This document shows, one piece after another, positions 1 to 12,837 of a stretch of 41,925 bases of DNA. A program made the position numbers and the translations under genes. Source of the stretch: Saccoglossus kowalevskii (Eukaryota > Hemichordata > Enteropneusta > Harrimaniidae); assembly GCF_000003605.2 (NCBI RefSeq), contig NW_003147387.1, positions 1 through 41,925 of the forward strand, in the 5' to 3' direction. A model generated the notes under the pieces. It was given only the letters and a program-made list of their open reading frames with translations, was not told where the DNA came from and did not search any database. Every line of letters starts with the position of its first letter. Position 1 is the stretch's first letter.

Positions 1-221
1 TCAGGCAGCGTTCCTCATAATGTATTTTGTATAACATAATTATTTGTCTAGCCTTTAATAACAAACCACCTAAGTTTCTGTAAGAAATTACACATAGTAC
101 ACAAAATCGAAAGATATTTGTTTTCCCACTTTACTCACCTTATCCGAAGTTGTGGTCACTGAAACGTATGTATTACACCACAACCATATGTCGAATTAAC
201 TCTGGTTTTTCTGCAGGCCGC

Positions 222-240
222 ATAAATCTTTCGCCTTTTA
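222..240 (+). other. Unoccupied LINE target site in a satellite monomer
   Basis: The sequence ATAAATCTT^TCGCCTTTTA, cleaved conceptually between 230 and 231, is the uninterrupted form of the position where LINEs C, D and E sit and which LINE A enters within 2 bp. It recurs in every complete monomer with rare substitutions (aaatccttcgcc near 8955; tcgtctttta near 7021). It lies about 15 bp downstream of a PstI-like ctgcag that is itself preceded by a pyrimidine run. Confidence 0.85.
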
Positions 241-296
241 CTAAAGATTTCCGTGTAGAGGAACAACTAATGAGTCTATAATCAAATTTTTGATAA

Positions 297-314
297 CCCC
301 GCTCAATTGCGGGG
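297..314. other. Hairpin in satellite monomer (CCCCGC/GCGGGG)
   Basis: A perfect 6-bp GC stem closes a TCAATT loop, and it recurs in nearly every monomer of both arrays. One monomer (near 8065) changes the base just after the stem, from ggggcg to ggggtg. It resembles a bacterial terminator stem, but the eukaryotic context and the lack of a gene make that reading inappropriate. Its function is unknown. Confidence 0.6.
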
Positions 315-354
315 CGATAAATAAACAAATATTAGAAATAATTGAATCGGCAAC

Positions 355-375
355 CTGAATATGTACGATATTCAG
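355..375. other. 8-bp inverted repeat in satellite monomer
   Basis: The arms CTGAATAT and ATATTCAG flank a GTACG centre. The structure is perfect in this copy and in most monomers. It could be a cruciform or a binding site for a dimeric protein, or it could be incidental. It overlaps the start of the recurring 73/108-codon frame at 361. Confidence 0.55.
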
Positions 376-3300
376 ATGACCAAATCTTTCAGTATCCAAA
401 TTTCGACGATGGCCAGGCTCTATGGGGCGGGTTTACAACAGACGGGCAGGTTTCATGACTGTCTAATCAGGCCCGGGTATGCTTGGGCAAAATTCAACAT
501 CGCCGTTTTTTGTTTGTTTGTTTTTTTCATTTTTATTTCACAGATTACTTCCAATTGGCGGATCTTTGTGGCCGGGCACTGACCTTCTGTAGAAATTTAC
601 ACTTTGGTTTGATAGCTCATCAAATTCGCACGAGTTGCGCCCTCTACCAGCGGATACAGGGATATGTTGAAGTAGCTGTCGACTGAAAGGGCAAGTTATT
701 AAAAAAATCATGAAGGTAAACTATTAATTACATTGTTGACTATCAACAGTTTGTACTGACTGGCAGCTAAACTTTGAAGTGCTATATGCTAAAACAATGT
801 TACAATCATACTGGACATTATGACGAAAAGAAATCTAAGATTACTTATAATATCCGAAATGACGAGACGGTTTTCACTTTGAACAACATTGTTACAGTAT
901 CGTCGCTATAGAGCGCGACTTAAACGTTTATTGGTCAGAAAGCAGGGGCAAATTATGTATTTCTCATATTCAAGGCAGCGTTCCTCATAATGTATTTTGT
1001 ATAACATAATTATTTGTCTAGCCTTTAATAACAAACCACCTAAGTTTCTGTAAGAAATTACACATAGTACACAAAATCGAAAGATATTTGTTTTCCCACT
1101 TTACTCACCTTATCCGAAGTTGTGGTCACTGAAACGTATGTATTACACCACAACCATATGTCGAATTAACTCTGGTTTTTCTGCAGGCCGCATAAATCTT
1201 TCGCCTTTTACTAAAGATTTCCGTGCAGAGGAACAACTAATGAGTCTATAATCAAATTTTTGATAACCCCGCTCAATTGCGGGGCGATAAATAAACAAAT
1301 ATTTGAAATAATTGAATCGGCAACCTGAATATGTACGATATTCAGATGACCAAATCTTTCAGTATCCAAATTTCGACGATGGCCAGGCTCTATCGGGCGG
1401 GTTTACAACAGACGGGCAGGTTTCATGACTGTCTAATCAGGCCCGGGTATGCTTGGGCAAAATTCAACATCGCCGTTTTTTGTTTGTTTGTTTTTTTCAT
1501 TTTTATTTCACAGATTACTTCCAATTGGCGGATCTTTGTGGCCGGGCACTGACCTTCTGTAGAAATTTACACTTTGGTTTGATAGCTCATCAAATTCGCA
1601 CGAGTTGCGCCCTCTACCAGCGGATACAGGGATATGTTGAAGTAGCTGTCGACTGAAAGGGCAAGTTATTAAAAAAATCATGAAGGTAAACTATTAATTA
1701 CATTGTTGACTATCAACAGTTTGTACTGACTGGCAGCTAAACTTTGAAGTGCTATATGCTAAAACAATGTTACAATCATACTGGACATTATGCCGAAAAG
1801 AAATCTAAGATTAATTATAATATCCGAAATGACGAGACGGTTTTCACTTTGAACAACATTGTTACAGTATCGTCGCTATAGAGCGCGACTTAAACGTTTA
1901 TTGGTCAGAAAGCAGGGGCAAATTATGTATTTCTCATATTCAAGGCAGCGTTCCTCATAATGTATTTTGTATAACATAATTATTTGTCTAGCCTTTAATA
2001 ACAAACCACCTAAGTTTCTGTAAGAAATTACACATAGTACACAAAATCGAAATATATTTGTTTTCCCACTTTACTCACCTTATCCGAAGTTGTAGTCACT
2101 GAAACGTATGTATTACACCACAACCATATGTCGAATTAACTCTGGTTTTTCTGCAGGCCGCATAAATCTTTCGCCTTTTACTAAAGATTTCCGTGCAGAG
2201 GAACAACTAATGAGTCTATAATCAAATTTTTGATAACCCCGCTCAATTGCGGGGCGATAAATAAACAAATATTAGAAATAATTGAATCGGCAACCTGAAT
2301 ATGTACGATATTCAGATGACCAAATCTTTCAGTATCCAAATTTCGACGATGGCCAGGCTCTATCGGGCGGGTTTACAACAGACGGGCAGGTTTCATGACT
2401 GTCTAATCAGGCCCGGGTATGCTTGGGCAAAATTCAACATCGCCGTTTTTTGTTTGTTTGTTTTTTTCATTTTTATTTCACAGATTACTTCCAATTGGCG
2501 GATCTTTGTGGCCGGGCACTGACCTTCTGTAGAAATTTACACTTTGGTTTGATAGCTCATCAAATTCGCACGAGTTGCGCCCTCTACCAGCGGATACAGG
2601 GATATGTTGAAGTAGCTGTCGACTGAAAGGGCAAGTTATTAAAAAAATCATGAAGGTAAACTATTAATTACATTGTTGACTATCAACAGTTTGTACTGAC
2701 TGGCAGCTAAACTTTGAAGTGCTATATGCTAAAACAATGTTACAATCATACTGGACATTATGCCGAAAAGAAATCTAAGATTAATTATAATATCCGAAAT
2801 GACGAGACGGTTTTCACTTTGAACAACATTGTTACAGTATCGTCGCTATAGAGCGCGACTTAAACGTTTATTGGTCAGAAAGCAGGGGCAAATTATGTAT
2901 TTCTCATATTCAAGGCAGCGTTCCTCATAATGTATTTTGTATAACATAATTATTTGTCTAGCCTTTAATAACAAACCACCTAAGTTTCTGTAAGAAATTA
3001 CACATAGTACACAAAATCGAAAGATATTTGTTTTCCCACTTTACTCACCTTATCCGAAGTTGTGGTCACTGAAACGTATGTATTACACCACAACCATATG
3101 TCGAATTAACTCTGGTTTTTCTGCAGGCCGCATAAATCTTTCGCCTTTTACTAAAGATTTCCGTGCAGAGGAACAACTAATGAGTCTATAATCAAATTTT
3201 TGATAACCCCGCTCAATTGCGGGGCGATAAATAAACAAATATTAGAAATAATTGAATCGGCAACCTGAATATGTACGATATTCAGATGACCAAATCTTTC

Positions 3301-6300
3301 AGTATCCAAATTTCGACGATGGCCAGGCTCTATCGGGCGGGTTTACAACAGACGGGCAGGTTTCATGACTGTCTAATCAGGCCCGGGTATGCTTGGGCAA
3401 AATTCAACATCGCCGTTTTTTGTTTGTTTGTTTTTTTTCATTTTTATTTCACAGATTACTTCCAATTGGCGGATCTTTGTGGCCGGGCACTGACCTTCTG
3501 TAGAAATTTACACTTTGGTTTGATAGCTCATCAAATTCGCACGAGTTGCGCCCTCTACCAGCGGATACAGGGATATGTTGAAGTAGCTGTCGACTGAAAG
3601 GGCAAGTTATTAAAAAAATCATGAAGGTAAACTATTAATTACATTGTTGACTATCAACAGTTTGTACTGACTGGCAGCTAAACTTTGAAGTGCTATATGC
3701 TAAAACAATGTTACAATCATACTGGACATTATGCCGAAAAGAAATCTAAGATTAATTATAATATCCGAAATGACGAGACGGTTTTCACTTTGAACAAAAT
3801 TGTTACAGTATCGTCGCTATAGAGCGCGACTTAAACGTTTATTGGTCAGAAAGCAGGGGCAAATTATGTATTTCTCATATTCAAGGCAGCGTTCCTCATA
3901 ATGTATTTTGTATAACATAATTATTTGTCTAGCCTTTAATAACAAACCACCTAAGTTTCTGTAAGAAATTACACATAGTACACAAAATCGAAAGATATTT
4001 GTTTTCCCACTTTACTCACCTTATCCGAAGTTGTGGTCACTGAAACGTATGTATTACACCACAACCATATGTCGAATTAACTCTGGTTTTTCTGCAGCCG
4101 CATAAATCTTTCGCCTTTTACTAAAGATTTCCGTGCAGAGGACAACTAATGAGTCTATAATCAAATTTTTGATAACCCCGCTCAATTGCGGGGCGATAAA
4201 TAAACAAATATTAGAAATAATTGAATCGGCAACCTGAATATGTACGATATTCAGATGACCAAATCTTTCAGTATCCAAATTTCGACGATGGCCAGGCTCT
4301 ATCGGGCGGGTTTACAACAGACGGGCAGGTTTCATGACTGTCTAATCAGGCCCGGGTATGCTTGGGCAAAATTCAACATCGCCGTTTTTTGTTTGTTTGT
4401 TTTTTTTCATTTTTATTTCACAGATTACTTCCAATTGGCGGATCTTTGTGGCCGGGCACTGACCTTCTGTAGAAATTTACACTTTGGTTTGATAGCTCAT
4501 CAAATTCGCACGAGTTGCGCCCTCTACCAGCGGATACAGGGATATGTTGAAGTAGCTGTCGACTGAAAGGGCAAGTTATTAAAAAAATCATGAAGGTAAA
4601 CTATTAATTACATTGTTGACTATCAACAGTTTGTACTGACTGGCAGCTAAACTTTGAAGTGCTATATGCTAAAACAATGTTACAATCATACTGGACATTA
4701 TGCCGAAAAGAAATCTAAGATTAATTATAATATCCGAAATGACGAGACGGTTTTCACTTTGAACAAAATTGTTACAGTATCGTCGCTATAGAGCGCGACT
4801 TAAACGTTTATTGGTCAGAAAGCAGGGGCAAATTATGTATTTCTCATATTCAAGGCAGCGTTCCTCATAATGTATTTTGTATAACATAATTATTTGTCTA
4901 GCCTTTAATAACAAACCACCTAAGTTTCTGTAAGAAATTACACATAGTACACAAAATCGAAAGATATTTGTTTTCCCACTTTACTCACCTTATCCGAAGT
5001 TGTGGTCACTGAAACGTATGTATTACACCACAACCATATGTCGAATTAACTCTGGTTTTTCTGCAGGCCGCATAAATCTTTCGCCTTTTACTAAAGATTT
5101 CCGTGCAGAGGAACAACTAATGAGTCTATAATCAAATTTTTGATAACCCCGCTCAATTGCGGGGCGATAAATAAACAAATATTAGAAATAATTGAATCGG
5201 CAACCTGAATATGTACGATATTCAGATGACCAAATCTTTCAGTATCCAAATTTCGACGATGGCCAGGCTCTATCGGGCGGGTTTACAACAGACGGGCAGG
5301 TTTCATGACTGTCTAATCAGGCCCGGGTATGCTTGGGCAAAATTCAACATCGCCGTTTTTTGTTTGTTTGTTTTTTTCATTTTTATTTCACAGATTACTT
5401 CCAATTGGCGGATCTTTGTGGCCGGGCACTGACCTTCTGTAGAAATTTACACTTTGGTTTGATAGCTCATCAAATTCGCACGAGTTGCGCCCTCTACCAG
5501 CGGATACAGGGATATGTTGAAGTAGCTGTCGACTGAAAGGGCAAGTTATTAAAAAAATCATGAAGGTAAACTATTAATTACATTGTTGACTATCAACAGT
5601 TTGTACTGACTGGCAGCTAAACTTTGAAGTGCTATATGCTAAAACAATGTTACAATCATACTGGACATTATGCCGAAAAGAAATCTAAGATTAATTATAA
5701 TATCCGAAATGACGAGACGGTTTTCACTTTGAACAACATTGTTACAGTATCGTCGCTATAGAGCGCGACTTAAACGTTTATTGGTCAGAAAGCAGGGGCA
5801 AATTATGTATTTCTCATATTCAAGGCAGCGTTCCTCATAATGTATTTTGTATAACATAATTATTTGTCTAGCCTTTAATAACAAACCACCTAAGTTTCTG
5901 TAAGAAATTACACATAGTACACAAAATCGAAAGATATTTGTTTTCCCACTTTACTCACCTTATCCGAAGTTGTGGTCACTGAAACGTATGTATTACACCA
6001 CAACCATATGTCGAATTAACTCTGGTTTTTCTGCAGGCCGCATAAATCTTTCGCCTTTTACTAAAGATTTCCGTGCAGAGGAACAACTAATGAGTCTATA
6101 ATCAAATTTTTGATAACCCCGCTCAATTGCGGGGCGATAAATAAACAAATATTAGAAATAATTGAATCGGCAACCTGAATATGTACGATATTCAGATGAC
6201 CAAATCTTTCAGTATCCAAATTTCGACGATGGCCAGGCTCTATCGGGCGGGTTTACAACAGACGGGCAGGTTTCATGACTGTCTAATCAGGCCCGGGTAT

Positions 6301-9300
6301 GCTTGGGCAAAATTCAACATCGCCGTTTTTTGTTTGTTTGTTTTTTTCATTTTTATTTCACAGATTACTTCCAATTGGCGGATCTTTGTGGCCGGGCACT
6401 GACCTTCTGTAGAAATTTACACTTTGGTTTGATAGCTCATCAAATTCGCACGAGTTGCGCCCTCTACCAGCGGATACAGGGATATGTTGAAGTAGCTGTC
6501 GACTGAAAGGGCAAGTTATTAAAAAAATCATGAAGGTAAACTATTAATTACATTGTTGACTATCAACAGTTTGTACTGACTGGCAGCTAAACTTTAAAGT
6601 GCTATATGCTAAAACAATGTTACAATCATACTGGACATTATGCCGAAAAGAAATCTAAGATTAATTATAATATCCGAAATGACGAGACGGTTTTCACTTT
6701 GAACAACATTGTTACAGTATCGTCGCTATAGAGCGCGACTTAAACGTTTATTGGTCAGAAAGCAGGGGCAAATTATGTATTTCTCATATTCAAGGCAGCG
6801 TTCCTCATAATGTATTTTGTATAACATAATTATTTGTCTAGCCTTTAATAACAAACCACCTAAGTTTCTGTAAGAAATTACACATAGTACACAAAATCGA
6901 AAGATATTTGTTTTCCCACTTTACTCACCTTATCCGAAGTTGTGGTCACTGAAACGTATGTATTACACCACAACCATATGTCGAATTAACTCTGGTTTTT
7001 CTGCAGGCCGCATAAATCTTTCGTCTTTTACTAAAGATTTCCGTGCAGAGGAACAACTAATGAGTCTATAATCAAATTTTTGATAACCCCGCTCAATTGC
7101 GGGGCGATAAATAAACAAATATTAGAAATAATTGAATCGGCAACCTGAATATGTACGATATTCAGATGACCAAATCTTTCAGTATCCAAATTTCGACGAT
7201 GGCCAGGCTCTATCGGGCGGGTTTACAACAGACGGGCAGTTTCATGACTGTCTAATCAGGCCCGGGTATGCTTGGGCAAAATTCAACATCGCCGTTTTTG
7301 TTTGTTTGTTTTTTCATTTTTATTTCACAGATTACTTCCAATTGGCGGATCTTTGTGGCCGGGCACTGACCTTCTGTAGAAATTTACACTTTGGTTTGAT
7401 AGCTCATCAAATTCGCACGAGTTGCGCCCTCTACCAGCGGATACAGGGATATGTTGAAGTAGCTGTCGACTGAAAGGGCAAGTTATTAAAAAAATCATGA
7501 AGGTAAACTATTAATTACATTGTTGACTATCAACAGTTTGTACTGACTGGCAGCTAAACTTTGAAGTGCTATATGCTAAAACAATGTTACAATCATACTG
7601 GACATTATGCCGAAAAGAAATCTAAGATTAATTATAATATCCGAAATGACGAGACGGTTTTCACTTTGAACAACATTGTTACAGTATCGTCGCTATAGAG
7701 CGCGACTTAAACGTTTATTGGTCAGAAAGCAGGGGCAAATTATGTATTTCTCATATTCAAGGCAGCGTTCCTCATAATGTATTTTGTATAACATAATTAT
7801 TTGTCTAGCCTTTAATAACAAACCACCTAAGTTTCTGTAAGAAATTACACATAGTACACAAAATCGAAAGATATTTGTTTTCCCACTTTACTCACCTTAT
7901 CCGAAGTTGTGGTCACTGAAACGTATGTATTACACCACAACCATATGTCGAATTAACCCTGGTTTTTCTGCAGGCCGCATAAATCTTTCGCCTTTTACTA
8001 AAGATTTCCGTGCAGAGGAACAACTAATGAGTCTATAATCAAATTTTTGATAACCCCGCTCAATTGCGGGGTGATAAATAAACAAATATTAGAAATAATT
8101 GAATCGGCAACCTGAATATGTACGATATTCAGATGACCAAATCTTTCAGTATCCAAATTTCGACGATGGCCAGGCTCTATCGGGCGGGTTTACAACAGAC
8201 GGGCAGGTTTCATGACTGTCTAATCAGGCCCGGGTATGCTTGGGCAAAATTCAACATCGCCGTTTTTTGTTCGTTTGTTTTTTTTCATTTTTATTTCACA
8301 GATTACTTCCAATTGGCGGATCTTTGTGGCCGGGCACTGACCTTCTGTAGAAATTTACACTTTGGTTTGATAGCTCATCAAATTCGCACGAGTTGTGCCC
8401 TCTACCAGCGGATACAGGGATATGTTGAAGTAGCTGTCGACTGAAAGGGCAAGTTATTAAAAAAATCATGAAGGTAAACTATTAATTACATTGTTGACTA
8501 TCAACAGTTTGTACTGACTGGCAGCTAAACTTTGAAGTGCTATATGCTAAAACAATGTTACAATCATACTGGACATTATGCCGAAAAGAAATCTAAGATT
8601 AATTATAATATCCGAAATGACGAGACGGTTTTCACTTTGAACAACATTGTTACAGTATCGTCGCTATAGAGCGCGACTTAAACGTTTATTGGTCAGAAAG
8701 CAGGGGCAAATTATGTATTTCTCATATTCAAGGCAGCGTTCCTCATAATGTATTTTGTATAACATAATTATTTGTCTAGCCTTTAATAACAAACCACCTA
8801 AGTTTATGTAAGAAATTACACATAGTACACAAAATCGAAAGATATTTGTTTTCCCACTTTACTTCACCTTATCCGAAGTTGTAGTCACTGAAACGTATGT
8901 ATTACACCACAACCATATGTCGAATTAACTCTGGTTTTTCTGCAGGCCGCATAAATCCTTCGCCTTTTACTAAAGATTTCCGTGCAGAGGAACAACTAAT
9001 GAGTCTATAATCAAATTTTTGATAACCCCGCTCAATTGCGGGGCGATAAATAAACAAATATTAGAAATAATTGAATCGGCAACCTGAATATGTACGATAT
9101 TCAGATGACCAAATCTTTCAGTATCCAAATTTCGACGAAGGCCAGGCTCTATCGGGCGGGTTTACAACAGACGGGCAGGTTTCATGACTGTCTAATCAGG
9201 CCCGGGTATGCTTGGGCAAAATTCAACATCGCCGTTTTTTGTTTGTTTGTTTTTTTCATTTTTATTTCACAGATTACTTCCAATTGGCGCATCTTTGTGG

Positions 9301-9702
9301 CCGGGCACTGACCTTCTGTAGAAATTTACACTTTGGTTTGATAGCTCATCAAATTCGCACGAGTTGCGCCCTCTACCAGCGGATACAGGGATATGTTGAA
9401 GTAGCTGTCGACTGAAAGGGCAAGTTATTAAAAAAATCATGAAGGTAAACTATTAATTACATTGTTGACTATCAACAGTTTGTACTGACTGGCAGCTAAA
9501 CTTTGAAGTGCTATATGCTAAAACAATGTTACAATCATACTGGACATTATGCCGAAAAGAAATCTAAGATTAATTATAATATCCGAAATGACAAGACGGT
9601 TTTCACTTTGAACAACATTGTTACAGTATCGTCGCTATAGAGCGCGACTTAAACGTTTATTGGTCAGAAAGCAGGGGCAAATTATGTATTTCTCATATTC
9701 AA

Positions 9703-12700
9703 GGCAGCGTTCCTCATAATGTATTTTGTATAACATAATTATTTGTCTAGCCTTTAATAACAAACCACCTAAGTTTCTGTAAGAAATTACACATAGTACA
9801 CAAAATCGAAAGATATTTGTTTTCCCACTTTACTCACCTTATCCGAAGTTGTGGTCACTGAAACGTATGTATTACACCACAACCATATGTCGAATTAACT
9901 CTGGTTTTTCTGCAGACCGCATAAATCTTTCGCCTTTTACTAAAGATTTCCGTGCAGAGGAACAACTAATGAGTCTATAATCAAATTTTTGATAACCCCG
10001 CTCAATTGCGGGGCGATAAATAAACAAATATTAGAAATAATTGAATCGGCAACCTGAATATGTACGATATTCAGATGACCAAATCTTTCAGTATCCAAAT
10101 TTCGACGATGGCCAGGCTCTATAGGGCGGGTTTACAACAGACGGGCAGGTTTCATGACTGTCTAATCAGGCCCGGGTATGCTTGGGCAAAATTCAACATC
10201 GCCGTTTTTTGTTTGTTTGTTTTTTTCATTTTTATTTCACAGATTACTTCCAATTGGCGGATCTTTGTGGCCGGGCACTGACCTTCCGTAGAAATTTACA
10301 CTTTGGTTTGATAGCTCATCAAATTCGCACGAGTTGCGCCCTCTACCAGCGGATACAGGGATATGTTGAAGTAGCTGTCGACTGAAAGGGCAAGTTATTA
10401 AAAAAATCATGAAGGTAAACTATTAATTACATTGTTGACTATCAACAGTTTGTACTGACTGGCAGCTAAACTTTAAAGTGCTATATGCTAAAACAATGTT
10501 ACAATCATACTGGACATTATGCCGAAAAGAAATCTAAGATTAATTATAATATCCGAAATGACGAGACGATTTTCACTTTGAACAACATTGTTACAGTATC
10601 GTCGCTATAGAGCGCGACTTAAACGTTTATTGGTCAGAAAGCAGGGGCAAATTATGTATTTCTCATATTCAAGGCAGCGTTTCTCATAATGTATTTTGTA
10701 TAACATAATTATTTGTCTAGCCTTTAATAACAAACCACCTAAGTTTCTGTAAGAAATTACACATAGTACACAAAATCGAAAGATATTTGTTTTCCCACTT
10801 TACTCACCTTATCCGAAGTTGTGGTCACTGAAACGTATGTATTACACCACAACCATATGTCGAATTAACTCTGGTTTTTCTGCAGACCGCATAAATCTTT
10901 CGCCTTTTACTAAAGATTTCCGTGCAGAGGAACAACTAATGAGTCTATAATCAAATTTTTGATAACCCCGCTCAATTGCGGGGCGATAAATAAACAAATA
11001 TTAGAAATAATTGAATCGGCAACCTGAATATGTACGATATTCAGATGACCAAATCTTTCAGTATCCAAATTTCGACGATGGCCAGGCTCTATCGGGCGGG
11101 TTTACAACAGACGGGCAGGTTTCATGACTGTCTAATCAGGCCCGGGTATGCTTGGGCAAAATTCAACATCGCCGTTTTTTGTTTGTTTGTTTTTTTCATT
11201 TTTATTTCACAGATTACTTCCAATTGGCGGATCTTTGTGGCCGGGCACTGACCTTCCGTAGAAATTTACACTTTGGTTTGATAGCTCATCAAATTCGCAC
11301 GAGTTGCGCCCTCTACCAGCGGATACAGGGATATGTTGAAGTAGCTGTCGACTGAAAGGGCAAGTTATTAAAAAAATCATGAAGGTAAACTATTAATTAC
11401 ATTGTTGACTATCAACAGTTTGTACTGACTGGCAGCTAAACTTTAAAGTGCTATATGCTAAAACAATGTTACAATCATACTGGACATTATGCCGAAAAGA
11501 AATCTAAGATTAATTATAATATCCGAAATGACGAGACGATTTTCACTTTGAACAACATTGTTACAGTATCGTCGCTATAGAGCGCGACTTAAACGTTTAT
11601 TGGTCAGAAAGCAGGGGCAAATTATGTATTTCTCATATTCAAGGCAGCGTTTCTCATAATGTATTTTGTATAACATAATTATTTGTCTAGCCTTTAATAA
11701 CAAACCACCTAAGTTTCTGTAAGAAATTACACATAGTACACAAAATCGAAAGATATTTGTTTTCCCACTTTACTCACCTTATCCGAAGTTGTGGTCACTG
11801 AAACGTATGTATTACACCACAACCATATGTCGAATTAACTCTGGTTTTTCTGCAGACCGCATAAATCTTTCGCCTTTTACTAAAGATTTCCGTGCAGAGG
11901 AACAACTAATGAGTCTATAATCAAATTTTTGATAACCCCGCTCAATTGCGGGGCGATAAATAAACAAATATTAGAAATAATTGAATCGGCAACCTGAATA
12001 TGTACGATATTCAGATGACCAAATCTTTCAGTATCCAAATTTCGACGATGGCCAGGCTCTATCGGGCGGGTTTACAACAGACGGGCAGGTTTCATGACTG
12101 TCTAATCAGGCCCGGGTATGCTTGGGCAAAATTCAACATCGCCGTTTTTTGTTTGTTTGTTTTTTTCATTTTTATTTCACAGATTACTTCCAATTGGCGG
12201 ATCTTTGTGGCCGGGCACTGACCTTCCGTAGAAATTTACACTTTGGTTTGATAGCTCATCAAATTCGCACGAGTTGCGCCCTCTACCAGCGGATACAGGG
12301 ATATGTTGAAGTAGCTGTCGACTGAAAGGGCAAGTTATTAAAAAAATCATGAAGGTAAACTATTAATTACATTGTTGACTATCAACAGTTTGTACTGACT
12401 GGCAGCTAAACTTTAAAGTGCTATATGCTAAAACAATGTTACAATCATACTGGACATTATGCCGAAAAGAAATCTAAGATTAATTATAATATCCGAAATG
12501 ACGAGACGATTTTCACTTTGAACAACATTGTTACAGTATCGTCGCTATAGAGCGCGACTTAAACGTTTATTGGTCAGAAAGCAGGGGCAAATTATGTATT
12601 TCTCATATTCAAGGCAGCGTTTCTCATAATGTATTTTGTATAACATAATTATTTGTCTAGCCTTTAATAACAAACCACCTAAGTTTCTGTAAGAAATTAC

Positions 12701-12837
12701 ACATAGTACACAAAATCGAAAGATATTTGTTTTCCCACTTTACTCACCTTATCCGAAGTTGTGGTCACTGAAACGTATGTATTACACCACAACCATATGT
12801 CGAATTAACTCTGGTTTTTCTGCAGACCGCATAAATC
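9703..12837 (+). repeat. Satellite variant subgroup next to LINE A
   Basis: These monomers share linked differences from the upstream array: ctgcagACCGC instead of ctgcagGCCGC (from ~9910), accttcCgtag instead of accttcTgtag, ctttAaagtg, gagacgAtttt, and (from 10673) gcgtTtctc. The monomers at 10673-11642 and 11643-12612 show no difference I could find by eye, indicating recent duplication. The same linked variants mark the '-' strand monomers that touch LINEs C, D and E (26.9-27.9, 33.3-34.3 and 39.7-40.7 kb). Only ctttAaagtg also occurs alone elsewhere (near 6595). Confidence 0.8.

Larger units (their letters stand above)
4..973 (+). repeat. Representative satellite monomer (970 bp)
   Basis: The first complete monomer, used here as reference. 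Its landmarks are: the empty LINE target between 230 and 231; a CCCCGC/GCGGGG hairpin at 297-314; an 8-bp inverted repeat CTGAATAT/ATATTCAG at 355-375; a T-rich tract followed by TTTCACAG near 507-543; an inverted repeat TTTGAT/ATCAAA at 608-624; TGTTGA/TCAACA at 734-748; and CGCT/AGCG at 904-915. Its phase start is arbitrary because the array is continuous. Base composition is AT-rich. This copy carries private variants such as tatggggcgg near 421, where other copies have tatcgggcgg. Confidence 0.9.
1..12837 (+). repeat. 970-bp tandem satellite, left array (~13.2 monomers)
   Basis: Head-to-tail monomers start (at the motif ggcagcgttcctc) at 4, 974, 1944, 2914, 3885, 4854, 5824, 6794, 7761, 8732, 9703, 10673, 11643 and 12613. 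Most are exactly 970 bp; 967-971 bp variants come from single-base indels, mainly in a T-rich tract (TTTTTTGTTTGTTTGTTTTTTT). Copies differ by only a few substitutions, so the array is highly homogenised. The last partial monomer is interrupted at 12837 by LINE A. Short frames of 67, 73 or 108 codons recur every 970 bp; they split or fuse with T-run length and are not called as genes. No CENP-B box, telomeric repeat, tRNA or rRNA sequence was recognised. The monomers from ~9.9 kb onward belong to a distinct variant group. Confidence 0.98.

Noticed and set aside
241-300. Hammerhead ribozyme in the satellite
   Set aside because: I looked for the CUGANGA and GAAA core pair. CTAATGAG near 265 does not match the core and no correctly spaced partner was found by eye.
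297-314. Rho-independent terminator
   Set aside because: The GC stem is not followed by a T-run in either direction at the right place, and the window is eukaryotic.
361-686. Recurring 73- and 67-codon open frames in each satellite monomer as genes
   Set aside because: They are carried by the repeat, overlap each other, break with T-run length and contain low-complexity hydrophobic text. Recurrence reflects homogenisation, not coding selection.
4054-4278. 74-codon reverse-strand frame in one monomer
   Set aside because: It exists only because this monomer lost single bases (ctgcagccgc, gaggacaact); it is interrupted in other monomers.
1-12837. CRISPR-like array
   Set aside because: The repeat is ~970 bp and directly adjoining, without unique spacers or cas genes. 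It is a satellite.
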